Shown: positions 31,027-44,234 of the stretch, piece by piece
Layout of the letters: every line of letters starts with the position of its first letter
Position numbering within the stretch: position 1 is the first letter of the stretch
DNA from: Austropuccinia psidii
Taxonomy: Eukaryota > Basidiomycota > Pucciniomycetes > Pucciniales > Sphaerophragmiaceae
NCBI GenBank assembly: GCA_023105745.1
Contig: JALGQZ010000005.1
Span: 65,132,019-65,196,018, forward strand
DNA length: 64,000 nucleotides
Direction of reading: 5' to 3'
Translations under genes and position numbers: made by a program
The notes under the pieces: generated by a model
What the model saw: the letters and a program-made list of their open reading frames with translations, nothing else
Database searches by the model: none
What the model was told of the DNA's origin: nothing

Positions 31027-32322
31027 AGCAATTAATACTGATGCATATTACAGTAACCTATTCAATTCCATTTTTCTCTTTGAGCCACTTTGTGGTTTTT
31101 AATTTTTAGAAAATTGATTTTTCAAAAAACTTGTTAATGGTTCTTAATTATTTCTTTTTCAAATGGATCTAATTTTCTCCCCTATGTGCTCATTTACTCA
31201 TTTATATCCATCATTATACTTAGATAAATCCCAAATGAAATGATAAATGTATTCTTTTCCCTTATAAAGATATTCAAATATGATTAGAAATCCATAATTC
31301 ATCAATTTAACAATAAATTAGTAAGCTATTATGATTAGATTCTTCCATTTAAACACAGACTTGATTAGGTTATTTTCCTTGATTATTTTCAAAACTAATT
31401 ATTGAGGTAATTTTTTGTAAATTTTATTGTTTTTCAAAGGCCTGTGGGCTCATTTTTAATCCCAATTTTTAATATTTCTCTTATAAATAATAAATATAAT
31501 TCATCATTTAAAAAGTATTCATCTTGATCAATGATCTCATTGAAATTTTAATAGGCACAAGTTACAAGTTTCTATTGAATGAAAATTTGTTTTATCAATA
31601 AATCTTCCATTCATATTCAAAAGCATTGTCACAGAATTTTTATGCTTTTAAATATTTACTGGATCTTTTTTTATATATATTAATTACCAATACTATCCCT
31701 TTTTGTTTTCTAAAATATTCTGGAAGCTATATCTTTCTCTATAAATCAGACATTGGTCACCAATATTGTCAGGTGTAAGATCCAAAAAATCTCTTCACTT
31801 CTTGTTCACCTTATTTTACATTCATTATAATTCTTGTCTCTTTGACAATGGGGACTCTCCAACTGAAGTATTTCCAGAAGAGCCAAAAGAAATCCTTGAG
31901 ATCCTTTTTTTCTTTGATCCACTTTATTATTGTTAGATAGTTGGCTTCTGTAAGATTACAAGAGATTTTAATATTTGAGATAAAGTATTTAATTGATGCA
32001 TCTGACAAGTTCTTTAGTGGAAACCCTCCAATTTGAAATTTTAATAATATGGTGAGAGTAATAGTTGACTTGAAGATATGTGATATATGAATATATGATA
32101 CAATTTGGGGTTTCTTTTACAAAACAATTTATTCTATTCCAAACCTAAAATAGTCCTTTTTTAAAATTCCCAACTTGGATTTTTTCATAAAAAAAAATTC
32201 AAAGTCAAATCATGTGTGGGAGTTTGATTCAAAAAAATGTGGGTTTTTTAAATTGCCTTTATGGCCAAAACACACAAGTAAATCAAAGTCTCTAATTTTG
32301 ATTCTGAGAAGTCTTAATAAAC
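31027..32322. other. AT-rich intergenic region, no gene seen
   Basis: This is host or very old repeat sequence between O and the next solo LTR. A 65-codon minus-strand frame at 31811-32008 (SDASIKYFISNIKISCN) may be a scrap of an old mobile-element protein, but it has no recognised motif. Nothing else is supported. Confidence 0.4.
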
Positions 32323-32327
32323 AATTC
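32323..32327. repeat. Target site duplication AATTC, left copy
   Basis: AATTC precedes the TGTGAGCC start of the solo LTR and follows it at 34076-34080. Confidence 0.92.
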
Positions 32328-34075
32328 TGTGAGCCTTAAAGGTATTTTCATATACCCAAAAGACCACAAATAACAAGATAAGATATAAATATGAATAACA
32401 TAAATTTATTTATATTATCAAGATAAAAATTAAAATATAAATACAAATCTATATACAAAAATGAAAGTTCAATTATAATTTAGGATAAAAATTACATTAA
32501 ATTTTAAAATTTTGAGAATGCATTTTTACTTGAAAAAATTAAGTAAAAATGAATTTTTAATAAAATTAATGAAATTGAAATATTTCTGGTAAAAATTTAA
32601 ATAAAATATATTATAGCTTTTTATACAATAAATAAACTTAATAAAATTACTTCACCATTGGATTCCTCATAAAAAATAAGGTGGGGTTACTTCTGGATAA
32701 AATTTCTGTAACTCAACTCTAAATAAGCTTAAATTAAGTTTTAGTATTTTCTGCACAAAAGTTGAAAATACTCAAAACCTTAATTTAATTTACACCACAT
32801 GTGGTGTTAACCATCAATTTTTGTGTTAAAATTGAGGTGTTGTGTGTAGTGTAGAATTTATGAGGAATTGAAGTATTGTCAATTGAAATGTCAAAATGTG
32901 CACATGTATTACATAAGTGAACTGTAATTTACATATGAGGTATCAATTATTCAAGTTGTGTACTGTAAAACTCAATTTAATTTTACAAGTGTATTACATG
33001 ATGAGGAATTAAAGAAAAAATAAATTGGAAAGATTAATTCTGGGGGGAAAAGGTGCTCTAGCTCCAAGGGGGAGCCAGACCCCCAAACTCCTTTCTGAAA
33101 GGCAAGGGATGTCAAAATTTACTCAAAAGTTCATCACTTTTGGCCTGTAATTGAACCAGGGCAATTTTAACTGTTGCCAAGAGGTTAAAACTACCCTTAA
33201 GTTAAAACAATCTTAGTAAAAACAGTTTTGACTGGTTTCTATGTCTCTTACACACATTCTGAAATGTTTTGAAGGCTCTAGACCAGATATTACTATAGTA
33301 ATGGCTGATTTAAGGGTCTAAAATGGCTAAAACCAGCCTTTTTTGGTCTAAACCAGTTTTCAATGATGCCATAATTAGCTTTTCTGTTGTCAGAGTGTTT
33401 TACACGACTGAAAAGAGTAAATTTCACTTTTGGAGTAAGAAAATTTATCGCTATAAAAGAATGTCTTCTTTGCCCCACTTTTCTATTCATGTTAGAATCT
33501 TTTCCTTTTAAAATTAGTTTAAACACTGTTAAACCAATCAATAAAAGATTACAACCACCTTTTTTATATCATTTTAAACCTTTAATTATGTGAAAAAATC
33601 ATTATAATCACTGTTTGTAACTCTTATAATCACTTTTACCTCTTGAACCACCCCATAAGTGAATTAAATCATCTTTCATCACTGTTAACTTTGTCACTTT
33701 GTTTCCAAATTCACTCTAGTCACTTTTGGGTGTGTTTTCTCTTTAAATATCTTTTTAAAGACTTTGTTCTTTTATTAATTTCTTGCAGTTCTTTGCTTAA
33801 TTAATTCCAATTGAAATTGCTCTTGAAGAAATTTCTTTTGTAGCCTTAAATATCTCTTGCAGAGTATTTTTGGATACATTTTTATTGTTGGTAAAACAAT
33901 AAGTCTTTATAATATTATTTTTCTATACTTATAAAGTTAAAAACAATAAAGCTGGCATGTTTTCTCTTGAAAATACTATTGCATACTATTTTCCAATTAT
34001 ATTTTACCTTATACAAATTTTGAGGACAGGAAAAGTACTTGATTTTTAATCAAAGTTTCATATCCACACCTTACA
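32328..34075 (+). repeat. Family A solo LTR
   Basis: This 1748-bp LTR begins TGTGAGCCTTAAAGG and ends ATCCACACCTTACA. It is related along its whole length to the A1 LTRs but more diverged from either than they are from each other. No internal element sequence is attached. The AATTC duplication shows it is a complete insertion reduced to one LTR. The open frames 33293-33593 lie within the LTR and are not genes. Confidence 0.95.
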
Positions 34076-34080
34076 AATTC
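34076..34080. repeat. Target site duplication AATTC, right copy
   Basis: This is identical to 32323-32327. Confidence 0.92.
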
Positions 34081-36239
34081 TGAGAAGTCTTAATGAACTC
34101 ATAAGCATATATATATATTATAAGGTAGAGGACCTAAAATAATATGAATTAATATATCAAAATTAGCTTAATTAAAATATACCAAAAAAAATTACAAAAT
34201 CAAAATAATTAATCAATTTGGATCAAAAAGTGATTTTATTCAGATAAAGTCTATAAATCCTTCAATTTATATTCCAAAGATAATTTGTAAGTTTTGTTTG
34301 AAGATATACCATATTTAAATGTCAAAAATATTAAAGTTTTTTCTCAAAACAATTTACTCAAAGAAGATATTTTGGAAATTGAAGACCAAAAAGTACAAGC
34401 ATAAAGACATCATCAATCCCTTAGAAAAAGAACTGTGAAATAAGGAAAATTAATTTTTTACAGGAAAGGATATTATTTGATATTCAAGGATATTTAAATT
34501 AAGCTTCTCTCTCCATAAATTGAAATTGATTTTACAAACTATACAACAGCATATTCTCATAATCTTAAGGCTGGGATAAATTGTTATCATGGAATTAAAA
34601 ACTTTTAAGGAACCCAAGTTTCTCAAATATAATTTCATAATTCTCAAATAAATCAAAAAAATCAAGAAAGAAATTTTGGGTTGAATCCCCACTTGATTTA
34701 AATCTCACATATATCAATATTAGTTCAAAAAACACATATCTTATAACTTGATATTAGGTATTATACAAAATAAAGCATATCAAAAAAATGAACAAAGTTA
34801 TTGCAATTCTCTCATATCTCATATAAAGAAAATTTAATAAAAGTTTTGGGATCTCAAATTTGACAGAAAAATCTCCAATATATATTCCCTTGTGTATCAA
34901 TGGCTGGTATGGGTTTGTATAAAATAATTGAGAGGTTATAGCTACGTTGAGAATAAGCAAGGAGTAGAATGCTTTATAATGTACAATATTTAAAATCCCC
35001 TGAATCAATTTATTATGTTTTACTTCTTCCTAAAAGTGGGGATTAGTTTATAGGATAAGGTGGAACAAAATTGAACCAAAAAACTACTCAAAATTCTATG
35101 AGAGCCACCAACTTGACTTACAAAATTAAAATCAGCTTTGTCATTTGTTTGTATTTCCACTTAAGTATTGAATGTTTTTATCAATCCACAAAGATTGGAG
35201 AGGGACTAATTCAATTTAAAAAAATATAATTTAAACTGAATAAGTCCACTTCAAGTCTTTTTATCACACTTATTAAGAACTTATTTAAAATTAAGAGATC
35301 TGCCAAATGATATTTTCTTGTTTTCTTTATTGATTGATTCTTTAAGGGACACTGAAGCATGTTACATGGGTATTATTTTTAAAATGAAGTTCTAAAAATC
35401 TTGAGCTTGGATTCAAAAAAGGTAATTTAGCCATGAAAATCCAATTTCCTTTTGAAGAATTTTACATGTCTTTTTTTCCTCTTCATTCAAAATCTTCCGT
35501 TCAACTCAGTTCTAGAAATAAATTAATGCATGATTTATACTTATGAAAACTAAAGTATTTATAGAATTAAATGTGCTTATTTCATTATTTTATATTAGAA
35601 ATTTTAAGCTGATTAGAAATTCTCAGAATTGTACCAAATTATAAAATTCCAAGTACAACCTATTTACAAATAAAGCTCCAAACTGCGTCCAAGCTTGATT
35701 CCAGATGTTACACTTCCTGTAATGTGCAATCACTTTAATTTTGGTGATAGTTTTTTGGATTTTTTAAAGAAATAAGCCGATTAGCTTTAATTTTTTGAAA
35801 TTGAAAAAATTAGTCATTTCTCGGCTTATTATACTTATTTGATAGTTTTCTATCATTATTGTTGATTTTTGGAAGCCTAGAAGTTTGTTGGTTGAAAATT
35901 CTTTGAGGAAATGTCAAGTTTGAACACGAGAAAGTTGTCTCAAAATTCACATTATCATGAGTTTTGATTATTGATTCCTGGTTATTTTTGACCCATTGTC
36001 ATTTTTTTCTATATCTTTGGTTTCATACTTAATTGCTTCAGCTTCATAATTAAATTAGCCATATTAATTCTCCATGTATAGATTCTACAAGTTCCAATGT
36101 TTTTTGTTTGAACTGGGCTAATATCAATTTATTTTCCTCATGTGATATACTTTGCTTGATAAAATATCTACTTTTTTGAAAAATATTGAAAGATGTTAAA
36201 ATGATTGGTGTCATTCAATTTTTCAGGTCAGAGAAATGA
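34081..36239. other. AT-rich intergenic region, no gene seen
   Basis: This is decayed AT-rich sequence with short open frames on the minus strand (34450-34692, 34754-35008) that carry no recognised domain. The GC content rises from about 36240 as the next gene is approached. Confidence 0.4.
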
Positions 36240-36563
36240 AGTGTTGGTGCACTGTGCTATACAGTACAGTACATTTGTATCATTACAGTGGTCGGTGGTC
36301 GCCCCTAAACTGATTTGGAATTTTATTCCCAAAAATCCCTCATCGACTTTCAAAATTTTGTTTTCTATTTAATTCCTCGTCACCGATTGAAGGAGGCAGT
36401 CGAAATTAATGGTTTAACATACTATCAAGTGGGTTTTGTTTCGAATTGGCATTCAGATCAAATCCTTGGATTCTAAAGCTAATTATTGAAAAGTATTTTC
36501 GTTTCTAGAAGCAAAAAAATATTATTCAACTGTGCATCTCCGTGATTTATTTATGTTGAAAAG
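36240..36563 (+). promoter_or_regulatory. Upstream region of the CM1 gene
   Basis: These 320 bp before the ATG are less AT-rich than the sequence to the left and include GTGGTCGGTGGTCGCCCC near 36291-36308. It probably contains the promoter and 5' untranslated region. No TATA box or transcription start could be fixed. Confidence 0.35.
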
Positions 36564-39500
36564 ATGGAACATTCAATTCTCGATGACGGTACTACGATGG
36601 CCCATCCAGATAGGACTACTGGTGGAATTTCAAAACTGGCTGGCCTAACCTTCGGTACAGATGAAGATAGTTTTCATAGTGATGGATTCGACCATCAATT
36701 AGAAAATCAGCTCGCTGTGGGCAATGCACCCAGTCAATTCCAATTTAACAATAAAAACTCCCAAACGCCAACACAAAAGAAGAGTTTTAAAATTAAAAAA
36801 TCTCAAACTTTCAATAATGATCAAAGTCCAAATCACTCAGACGATAATACTGATAGCTTGAACGATACAGATGTCATAATGGATGAGATGTCCAGTTATA
36901 TCAAATCTAAACCTGGCCGAAATACCATCCCAACATCTTCCGCTCCTTTGAACTCTATCAAAAAATCAAAACCTGCTTCATCTCTTAATCCACCTCAGCC
37001 TTCGACCTCTAGATCATCAAGTCAGTTCAAGCTCAAGCAAACTAAACCCAACTCTAAACATCGTAGCCCTAATCTTCAATCTAATCTCAATCAAGACCCC
37101 CCTGACACTGGTCTAGCTGAAGACTCAATCTTAAATGATTCTGGTGCCTTTGCGCTCAGTCCTCCAAACAGTCCGGAAATCTTCAAAAGAAATAGTGGAA
37201 TCATCAATTCAAATCATCAGAAAAAAACGCCAGCCGCTAGAAGAGCTTTGGCTAGTGAAGCCATTCGCGGAAAAGGCAGTCATTTAACTCTACGCGAACA
37301 AGAAAAAGTCTTATTTTTCTTTGCTTTTATAATTTTTTTACTGCTTTTCAAATACCCCATTTCAAAATTGCTCATTCTGATCTTATCATTTCCTTATTTA
37401 ATTTGATCAGGTGATTGATGAAGTTAAGAAAGAAAATTTTAATTTGAAATTAAAAATCTATTTCTTAGAAGATCGCTTAGCCAAATTAGCTCCAGATCAA
37501 GTTGATTTGGCATTAAAGGAGAACGTCGAGATCAAAGTCGAGTTTCAAACCGTTCGGCAAGAGTTAAAGAGATACAAAAGGTTATTACTTGAAGCCGAAA
37601 GAGCGATAGAATTAGCAAAAGCAGAACGAGATGAATTACTTCTTCGTCAGAGTGAAGATCGCAATAATAATGGTTTAGAAGCTGAAGTCAGAACATTGAA
37701 AGAGGAGCTCGCAAACAAAAACAAAGTGACCAAGAATTTGGAGGATGAGCTACAGAGGGCAAAAGATCGACTTGTGCGATTATCATTAAAAGAGAACGTC
37801 AATGAAGTAACCTCAGCCTTCGCTAGAGATCAGAGGATTTCTCATCATAATCCAATAAACATTCAACCTACTGATGATTGGGCAAAAGAAGAAAATCTGT
37901 ATGAAATCAAAAACCTCAAGAACGAGCTGACGGAGGAGCGGCAGCTGAAAGAGAATCTCTTGAGTGATAATCAAGACCTGAGACAAAGGCTGATCGAAAC
38001 TAAAAATGCACTACACCATTCTCAGGATGAAGTCACTCGATTACATCGTATCGACGAATTTGGCTATCGAAGTAGTCAGATTAGTAGAGCTCAAAGTCGT
38101 CTTGATGATAATGATGATTATCTTGGTCGAAGATCTCTCGTTACTCCAATCTCAACTCTCGGTTCTGGTCAAAAAACTCGAGATTTGCGCAGGGACATAG
38201 ATGAAATGCACAAGCAAATAGGAGAACTCGAAACTGAAAACGCTAGCTTACATTCTCGACTTAATAATCAAGTGTCAATGTTGTCCACACGAAGTGCCGA
38301 AAAAGAAAAGCTACAAGAACAAGTCAATAGCTTAAAGAGGAAAATTTTGGACTTAGAGGATGAATTAGACCGAGGAGAAAGAGACTTCGAAAATCTTCAA
38401 CGGCGCGATGATACTCATCAAGGCGCTGCAGATGGCCTCAGAGATGTTGAGTTCAACTTTTTTTACTTACTTTTTTCATCACACCAGCATCCCACCTTTT
38501 CACCTCAAGCCCATTCGAACGGTTCTAATAACTGGGCCAACTTCCCTTTTTTATTAGGAATTAAACATGTACAGAGATAAATTGGCCTCGGCCCTCTTGA
38601 CGCTTGAAAAGAAAGAGAAAGAAATTGACGAATTAAATGCCGAGTTACAAGATCGAGATAATTTGTACAACCAACAAATTGAAAAAGTTGCTCAAGAATT
38701 GGGTTCAGAGCTTGTTAATGCTCAAGCTCAAAGAAATGAACTACAAGAGGTAAAATTATTTGACGAGCTTGTTTCACTCATTTTTCCTAAACAACACTTT
38801 TACAAAAACTTGTTTTTATAATAAAATTTCATTAGCTAAAGGTTCCTTTTCTTTTGCTCAGTTGCTTGATGAGCGAGAAGACCAAATTGAGGAAGTAAGT
38901 GAACAACTGAGGGATCTTATCAATTTGCAAGAAGAAACAGACAAGTCTTTACGCGAAGTAACCCGCAGACTAAAAGAAAAAGAAGAGCAATACAATATGG
39001 TCGTTGAGGAATTGGAAACTGCTCAAGCCGATTTAAAAGATGTGAGCTTTATCCCGCTTATTTGAATGTATTTATTCTAGTCATATAAGTTGAATGAAAC
39101 CTTCAAATAGCTTTATCATTAATTTTCGTTTTTATGGCTCTTCTCTTTTAGATTAGGGTCGGTAATAGGGACCTTGCAGTGGAATTTAATGAAAATGAAC
39201 ATCATATCACTCAATTAACTACTGAATTAGAAGAGCTTGAGCAAGAGGCGGCAAGTCAGGCAACAGTTCATGAGCAGGTCGTTACAAAATTGAAACAGGT
39301 CTTGTTACAAGTTGCCTAATCTAAACGATAACATGAACAATATCAACTGAAATCACCCCATGCTTTTCTTCTCGATTTGTTCGAACTTAGAAATTGAACA
39401 AAACCAAATCCGAGCTCATTGAGCTTACCTCGCAACATGAAGCATGTTTATCAGAAGTAAAATCGTTAAGAGAGAAAAATGAGGAATTATCCCTAAGACA

Positions 39501-41389
39501 GGCCGAGGTCGAGGAGAGAAAAAGGAGCGAAGCTGAGTCGAAACGTCGTTTGGAAAGAAACATCGACGAATTGGAGCGTGAACTCAGAGGGGCTCGAGAA
39601 GAAATCGAGCTTCAGATAATTGGAAACAGGAAAGAGAAAAGAGAGCTACAAGCCTCGTTTCAACAAACTTTAGATTTGAAGCAAAAAGTTAGTTTGCTTT
39701 ACCAATTTTTCCAAAAAGTAATAATAATTAACAGCAAAAAAAGGAACTTTTGAGCAATAAAACTGATACTTCGCAATGATTTTTTCTTTTTTCTTTTTGA
39801 CTTAAACTTATTAGTCATTATCTCAAGCTGAAGGTGATCTTGCAAACGTTAAAGGTAGATTGCAAGTTCGAGAAGAAGACTTGGAAAAGCTTCAATCAGT
39901 CTTGAAGCAATTAGAAACTGAATCAAATCGAATTAATCAATCTCAATCTAATGATCGCTTTTCACTTGAACTTGAGATTGAAAGACTTCAAAGAGATTTG
40001 AGTAGTTCGATTACAGAGCTTAATGACTCTAAAAGTGAAACTCAATCAGTTCGAAATGAATTGAGAAAGGTTCAATTAATCGTGTCTACCTTGGTAAGCG
40101 TTATTTTTGCGTTCCCTGTTTAAAGATTCTAATCAAGTTACTATGCTATCTTGGTTTTACTAGAATTCTGAAAAGGAGGAATTAAAGGATAAATTAGAAG
40201 GTGTTCAAAAATCTCGGAAAGAATTAAATGAAAAATTTGAAGAGCAAACAAAGGTTAGGCTTGAAAATTTAACTATATTCATTCCCAAGTATATTAGTAG
40301 GAAAATAATATTTCGATATCCCTTTTAAATTCTAACCTTAAAGAATTTTAGACAGGCTCAAAGTGAATTAGCAGCGACCAAGAATCGATTGCAATCGCTG
40401 GAAGATGATATAACTCAAGAGCACCATCAACTATCCAAAACGGAAAATCACCATCGCGAACAACTTAGTGAGAGGAATTCATTATTATTAATGACTTATC
40501 AATTCATTGATAAATTAATTAATAGTGGTACCGTGAATGTAAGAAAAAAAAATTCATCTCATGATGCAAAGTACCTTTGGTAAAATTTGACATGAATTTT
40601 ATTTAAATGCGTCCAAAAGAGAAAGTCTGGTGCTGGCGTAGCAGACGCCAAACCATTTTCCAATTTTTCAGTTTTTCACGAAAGTTTAATGAATAAACTA
40701 AGAAGCTTAAGTACGACGCACTCTGGTTTTGAAACAAAAATTAAGGAAGTGGAAAACAAACTTGAAAAGCAATATGCGTGAGTCCAAGTCAAGAAAGGCT
40801 ACTCTTTCAAATTTGGTATCTTGAGGCCTAATTTATTCGTTGTAGCGCTCTCAAGCGGCAACATGACAGCCGAATGCGACAGCTCGATCAATTGGAGACT
40901 ACGATTAAAGCAGCCGCAGATACTCAACGGCAATGGCGGGCTCGACTGGCAACGAAACAAGGAGAGCTTGAGACGGCACGTGAGACATGCAATGAGTTGC
41001 AAAAACAAATCAGCTCTTTAAAACATAGGGCATCAATGACCGGTTCAAGCCCAGGTTCAATTACTTCACAGCGTCAAGCATTAAGTCGAGTCAGTAATTT
41101 GGAGAAAAGGTTGTTGGCTACTCAAAATCAATTGAAATCAACTGAAGAGAAGTTTAATGAAGCGAAAGTGAAAGTCTCAACAGTAGAATTAAGCTGGCAA
41201 GCAAGATTAAAAGAATTACAAGAAAGAAATCGCGAATTAGAAGAAAAAGTTAAAAGAGAAAGACAAGGAGCAAAAGAAAGAAAGATTGAATTAGATCAAC
41301 AGGTAAATACATTAAAAGAACAAGTTGAAACAGCCGATAAGTATGGAAAAGAATTAGAATTAATCATCAAAAAGCAAGAACCTAAATAA
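36564..41389 (+). CDS. CM1-domain coiled-coil MTOC/spindle pole body protein
   Basis: Eleven exons: 36564-37307, 37411-38445, 38558-38749, 38862-39041, 39152-39298, 39391-39687, 39815-40093, 40164-40253, 40356-40467, 40672-40777 and 40846-41389. They total 3726 nt, giving 1241 residues. All ten introns are GT-AG, 68-204 bp, and keep the frame. Residues 1-235 are low-complexity Ser/Asn/Pro-rich. Residues about 240-310 hold a centrosomin N-terminal motif 1: LTLREQEK joined by splicing to VIDEVKKENFNLKLKIYFLE. The remainder is nearly continuous coiled coil with a short Ser/Gly break (MTGSSPGSITSQ). CM1 proteins (Mto1, Pcp1, ApsB, Spc110) bind gamma-tubulin complexes at microtubule organising centres. 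The architecture is closest to ApsB/Mto1 types. No C-terminal targeting domain was identified. Confidence 0.88.
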
Positions 41390-43246
41390 ACAAGAATTTG
41401 AATGTTGAAAAGGTGTTCTCGATTTTTTTGATAAAATTTACAAACAAAGCAAAAAAAATTGAAACCAAGGCAGAACTTTGCACCATCTAACCTCAATTGA
41501 GAAGTTTTTATGTACACTCTGTTGGGATTTTTTTATTAGGTTCATTTAATTTTTTTGAAGCTTTTTTGTTTATTGTACAATTCAAATTTGAAAAATTATA
41601 ATATCATAAACATGTTATTGTTTAATGTGGATGAAAACCGTGTGGAATTTTAAATTTAATACAACATGCATGTTTGTGTTATCAATTTTTTTTATTCAAA
41701 AGTTAATCCAAAACCTCCCGCTCCATGAAAGGGGAATAGCGAGAAAGAATGTGAGGGTCACAAACTTTCATTTCTCAACAGAAATCACCGGATGTTATTA
41801 AATATTATCATTATTATCATTGAAATTGTTCTAGGCTGATTGAATTGAATCCGCGGTCTAAGCAGCACTCACTGCCTTGAAGAAGTTAATCCTAGTCTCA
41901 CATTTAAGTGTAAAATGACCTTGATTGTTGAGCTAAAACTGATTCAGTATCAGTCTAAAACATTTTTACTTTTGATTTTAATTTTTTGTAGCTGAATTTA
42001 ATAATTATGAAAGATGATTATTGTTTAAGCTTATAATTTAAAATAAGGCCCAGTTTATCAAATTGTTTTGAATTAATCCTGACTTTTTTTCTAGATTTAT
42101 TTTGAAATAGATCTCAAATTGAGTTTCAAATAAATTTTTAAGCAATTCTTTTTTTCAAAACTCTCAGGTACCCACATTGAAATCCTTGACAAAGCAAATA
42201 AATTAATGAATATATGTCACCAGGAGCTCAAAATTGAAGATGGTCACCAGTTCTGGTGTGACTGGCTGACCAGTAATAACCTATCCCAAAAAAAATCCTC
42301 AACTATTACTTGTTGGTATTTAATAAGTAAAAAGTACAAAAAACATAAACCAGGGCGTATTTTTTGTGATCAGCTCACCAGTCATATCTTTTTACCATAA
42401 TTCAATTTAGATTTTGTCATTTTTGTTCTGTAAATTTTGTTATAGAACATTTGTAGAGAGTTTTATTAATATTAATGATATTCAAAAGTGAACTTTTAAT
42501 ATTACTAACACAAAATCATCTTCAATTTGTCTAACTCTTAAAAAAAAATTCTCACATATTTCTTTTTTTTTTAAAAGAAAAAAAAAATCAACAAATAAAA
42601 CTTCAAGATAATTCAAAATTTCAAATGAAATAAATTTTCAAATTTATTTTTAAAAAAGGTTTAATTTGATTTTTATCAGCATTTTTTTTTGTTTAAATTG
42701 ATAAAATAAAAAAAGGTCATTCTGAACCATAATCAATTGTTCAAACTTATTAAATAAATCATTTTTGGGTGTATAAAACTGACAATTATCTTAAATCTTT
42801 GTTTCCATTTTGTGATCAATCCTAATGAAAACCTCTCACCAAAGATCATTCAGATCAAAATTATTTCAATCAAATCAATTAATTTGAAATAATATGATCC
42901 CAATTATGAATAATATGATAATTAAAATGAAATTTTAAATGGGAGAAAACCTATACCTTTTCATTTTTAGACTTTTATTAAAAGTTTTTAATTCTGGAAA
43001 ACATTTCATAGATTTAATTGAATGAATCTGTCTGGTTTTCATTTTTATTTTATTTTTTGGGTTATTACTTGAAAAGAAAATATCTTTTGATAATTGTTGG
43101 ATTATAAAGAAGATTCTGATATCAAACTTAATTATCAGGATTTCAACCAAAAGATTTTTATCACTTTCATGTTAAAAACATCCACCTCAAATAAGTTTTG
43201 ATTTATAAAATAATAAGAAATAGTAGCTTTAATTTTGGTCTAAAAA
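41390..43246. other. AT-rich intergenic region, no gene seen
   Basis: This begins with the 3' untranslated region of the CM1 gene. A slightly GC-richer patch at 41710-41920 has no open frame or RNA-gene signature that I can support. The rest is AT-rich with poly-A and poly-T runs. Confidence 0.4.
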
Positions 43247-43248
43247 TA

Positions 43249-44232
43249 GGGTGTTGGTAAACACACATAAGCTTTTAGTAAAAATATTTAATCCCTTACA
43301 TGTTTTTACCAATTTATGGCCAAAACACATAAGTGACTTATTTTTTTAAAGAAAAATTCCTCAGGCTCAGTTTTGAGAATTTTTATAATTTTTTTTTTTT
43401 TTGCCAAATTTTTTCCAACTTGGGATGTGAAGGTCCCCAAATTTTTTCAAATTTTTTTTTTTTTGCCCAATTTGGAAAAATAGCCTATTTTTTTTTTTAA
43501 AAAAAAAAAAAACATTAAAAATGTTACCACTTATGAATTTCCAATTTTTTTTTAAAAACAAATTAAGGAAAAAACCTTGATAATAAAAAACCAGAATCCC
43601 AAAATTTTGGGATTTTTTTTACCAAGACAATTGTAGGCCCAAAAAGTCCTTTTTTTAAATTTCTTTGTTAATGTTTTTAAGTAAATTAAAAACTCTATTT
43701 ATGACATCAATTCAATTAAAAATTTAATTTATGACATTAGTGGAAGTGAAAGATTCCATTTGTGGCATTAAAAGTGCCATAAATGACATCAAGAATGACA
43801 TATAGATTCCACTTATGGCCATAACATTGACATAAATGGAATTAGAAAATGCCATAAATAGAATTATATGGCATTAACAATGCCATAAGTGGCCTTAAAA
43901 ATGTCATTTATGGCATTAAAAATTCCATATATGGAATTAGCAATGCCATTGTTAAGGCCATTTCTGCCTTTTTTAGGGCCACTTATGGAATTAAAAATTC
44001 AATTTATGGCCTTAACAATGTCATATATGGCTTTAACAATTCCATAAATGGCCTCAACAATTCCATAAATAGAATTAATGGAATCAGAAATGCCATAAAT
44101 AGCTACATTTCATTTAAAAAAACACCCCTTACATGTTTTTACTATTAAATTACATGTTTTTACCAATCTCTGGGAAAACATATAAGTTTTTAATAAAAAC
44201 ACCCAAGGGCTTACATGTTTTTGCCAACACCC
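43249..44232 (+). mobile_element. TIR element copy 1 (non-autonomous)
   Basis: The 984-bp element begins GGGTGTTGGTAA and ends GCCAACACCC, flanked by TA on both sides. Subterminal blocks repeat as inverted pairs, such as CATAAG with TTACATGTTTTTACCA. It encodes no transposase. Its interior includes poly-T/poly-A runs and a degenerate ATGGCATTA array (about 43700-44100). The reverse-complement copy lies at 46855-47686 and a minimal copy at 60675-60762. A TA flank would fit a Tc1/mariner-like mobiliser, but the superfamily is not established. Confidence 0.7.
43700..44110. repeat. Degenerate ATGGCATTA/TAATGCCAT array
   Basis: About two dozen close variants of ATGGCATTA, ATGGAATTA and their reverse complements (TTAATGCCAT, TGCCATAA) follow each other at irregular 15-25-bp spacing in both orientations. 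Neighbouring opposite units can pair as short hairpins. No open frame is present. A shorter version lies at about 46940-47110 in the inverted copy. Confidence 0.7.
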
Positions 44233-44234
44233 TA

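Noticed and set aside
41700..41930. Possible tRNA or other RNA gene in the GC-richer patch after the CM1 gene
   Set aside because: No cloverleaf arms or A/B box promoter elements could be matched by eye.
43700..44110. CRISPR array
   Set aside because: Units are degenerate, in both orientations, without constant repeats and unique spacers, and the host is eukaryotic.
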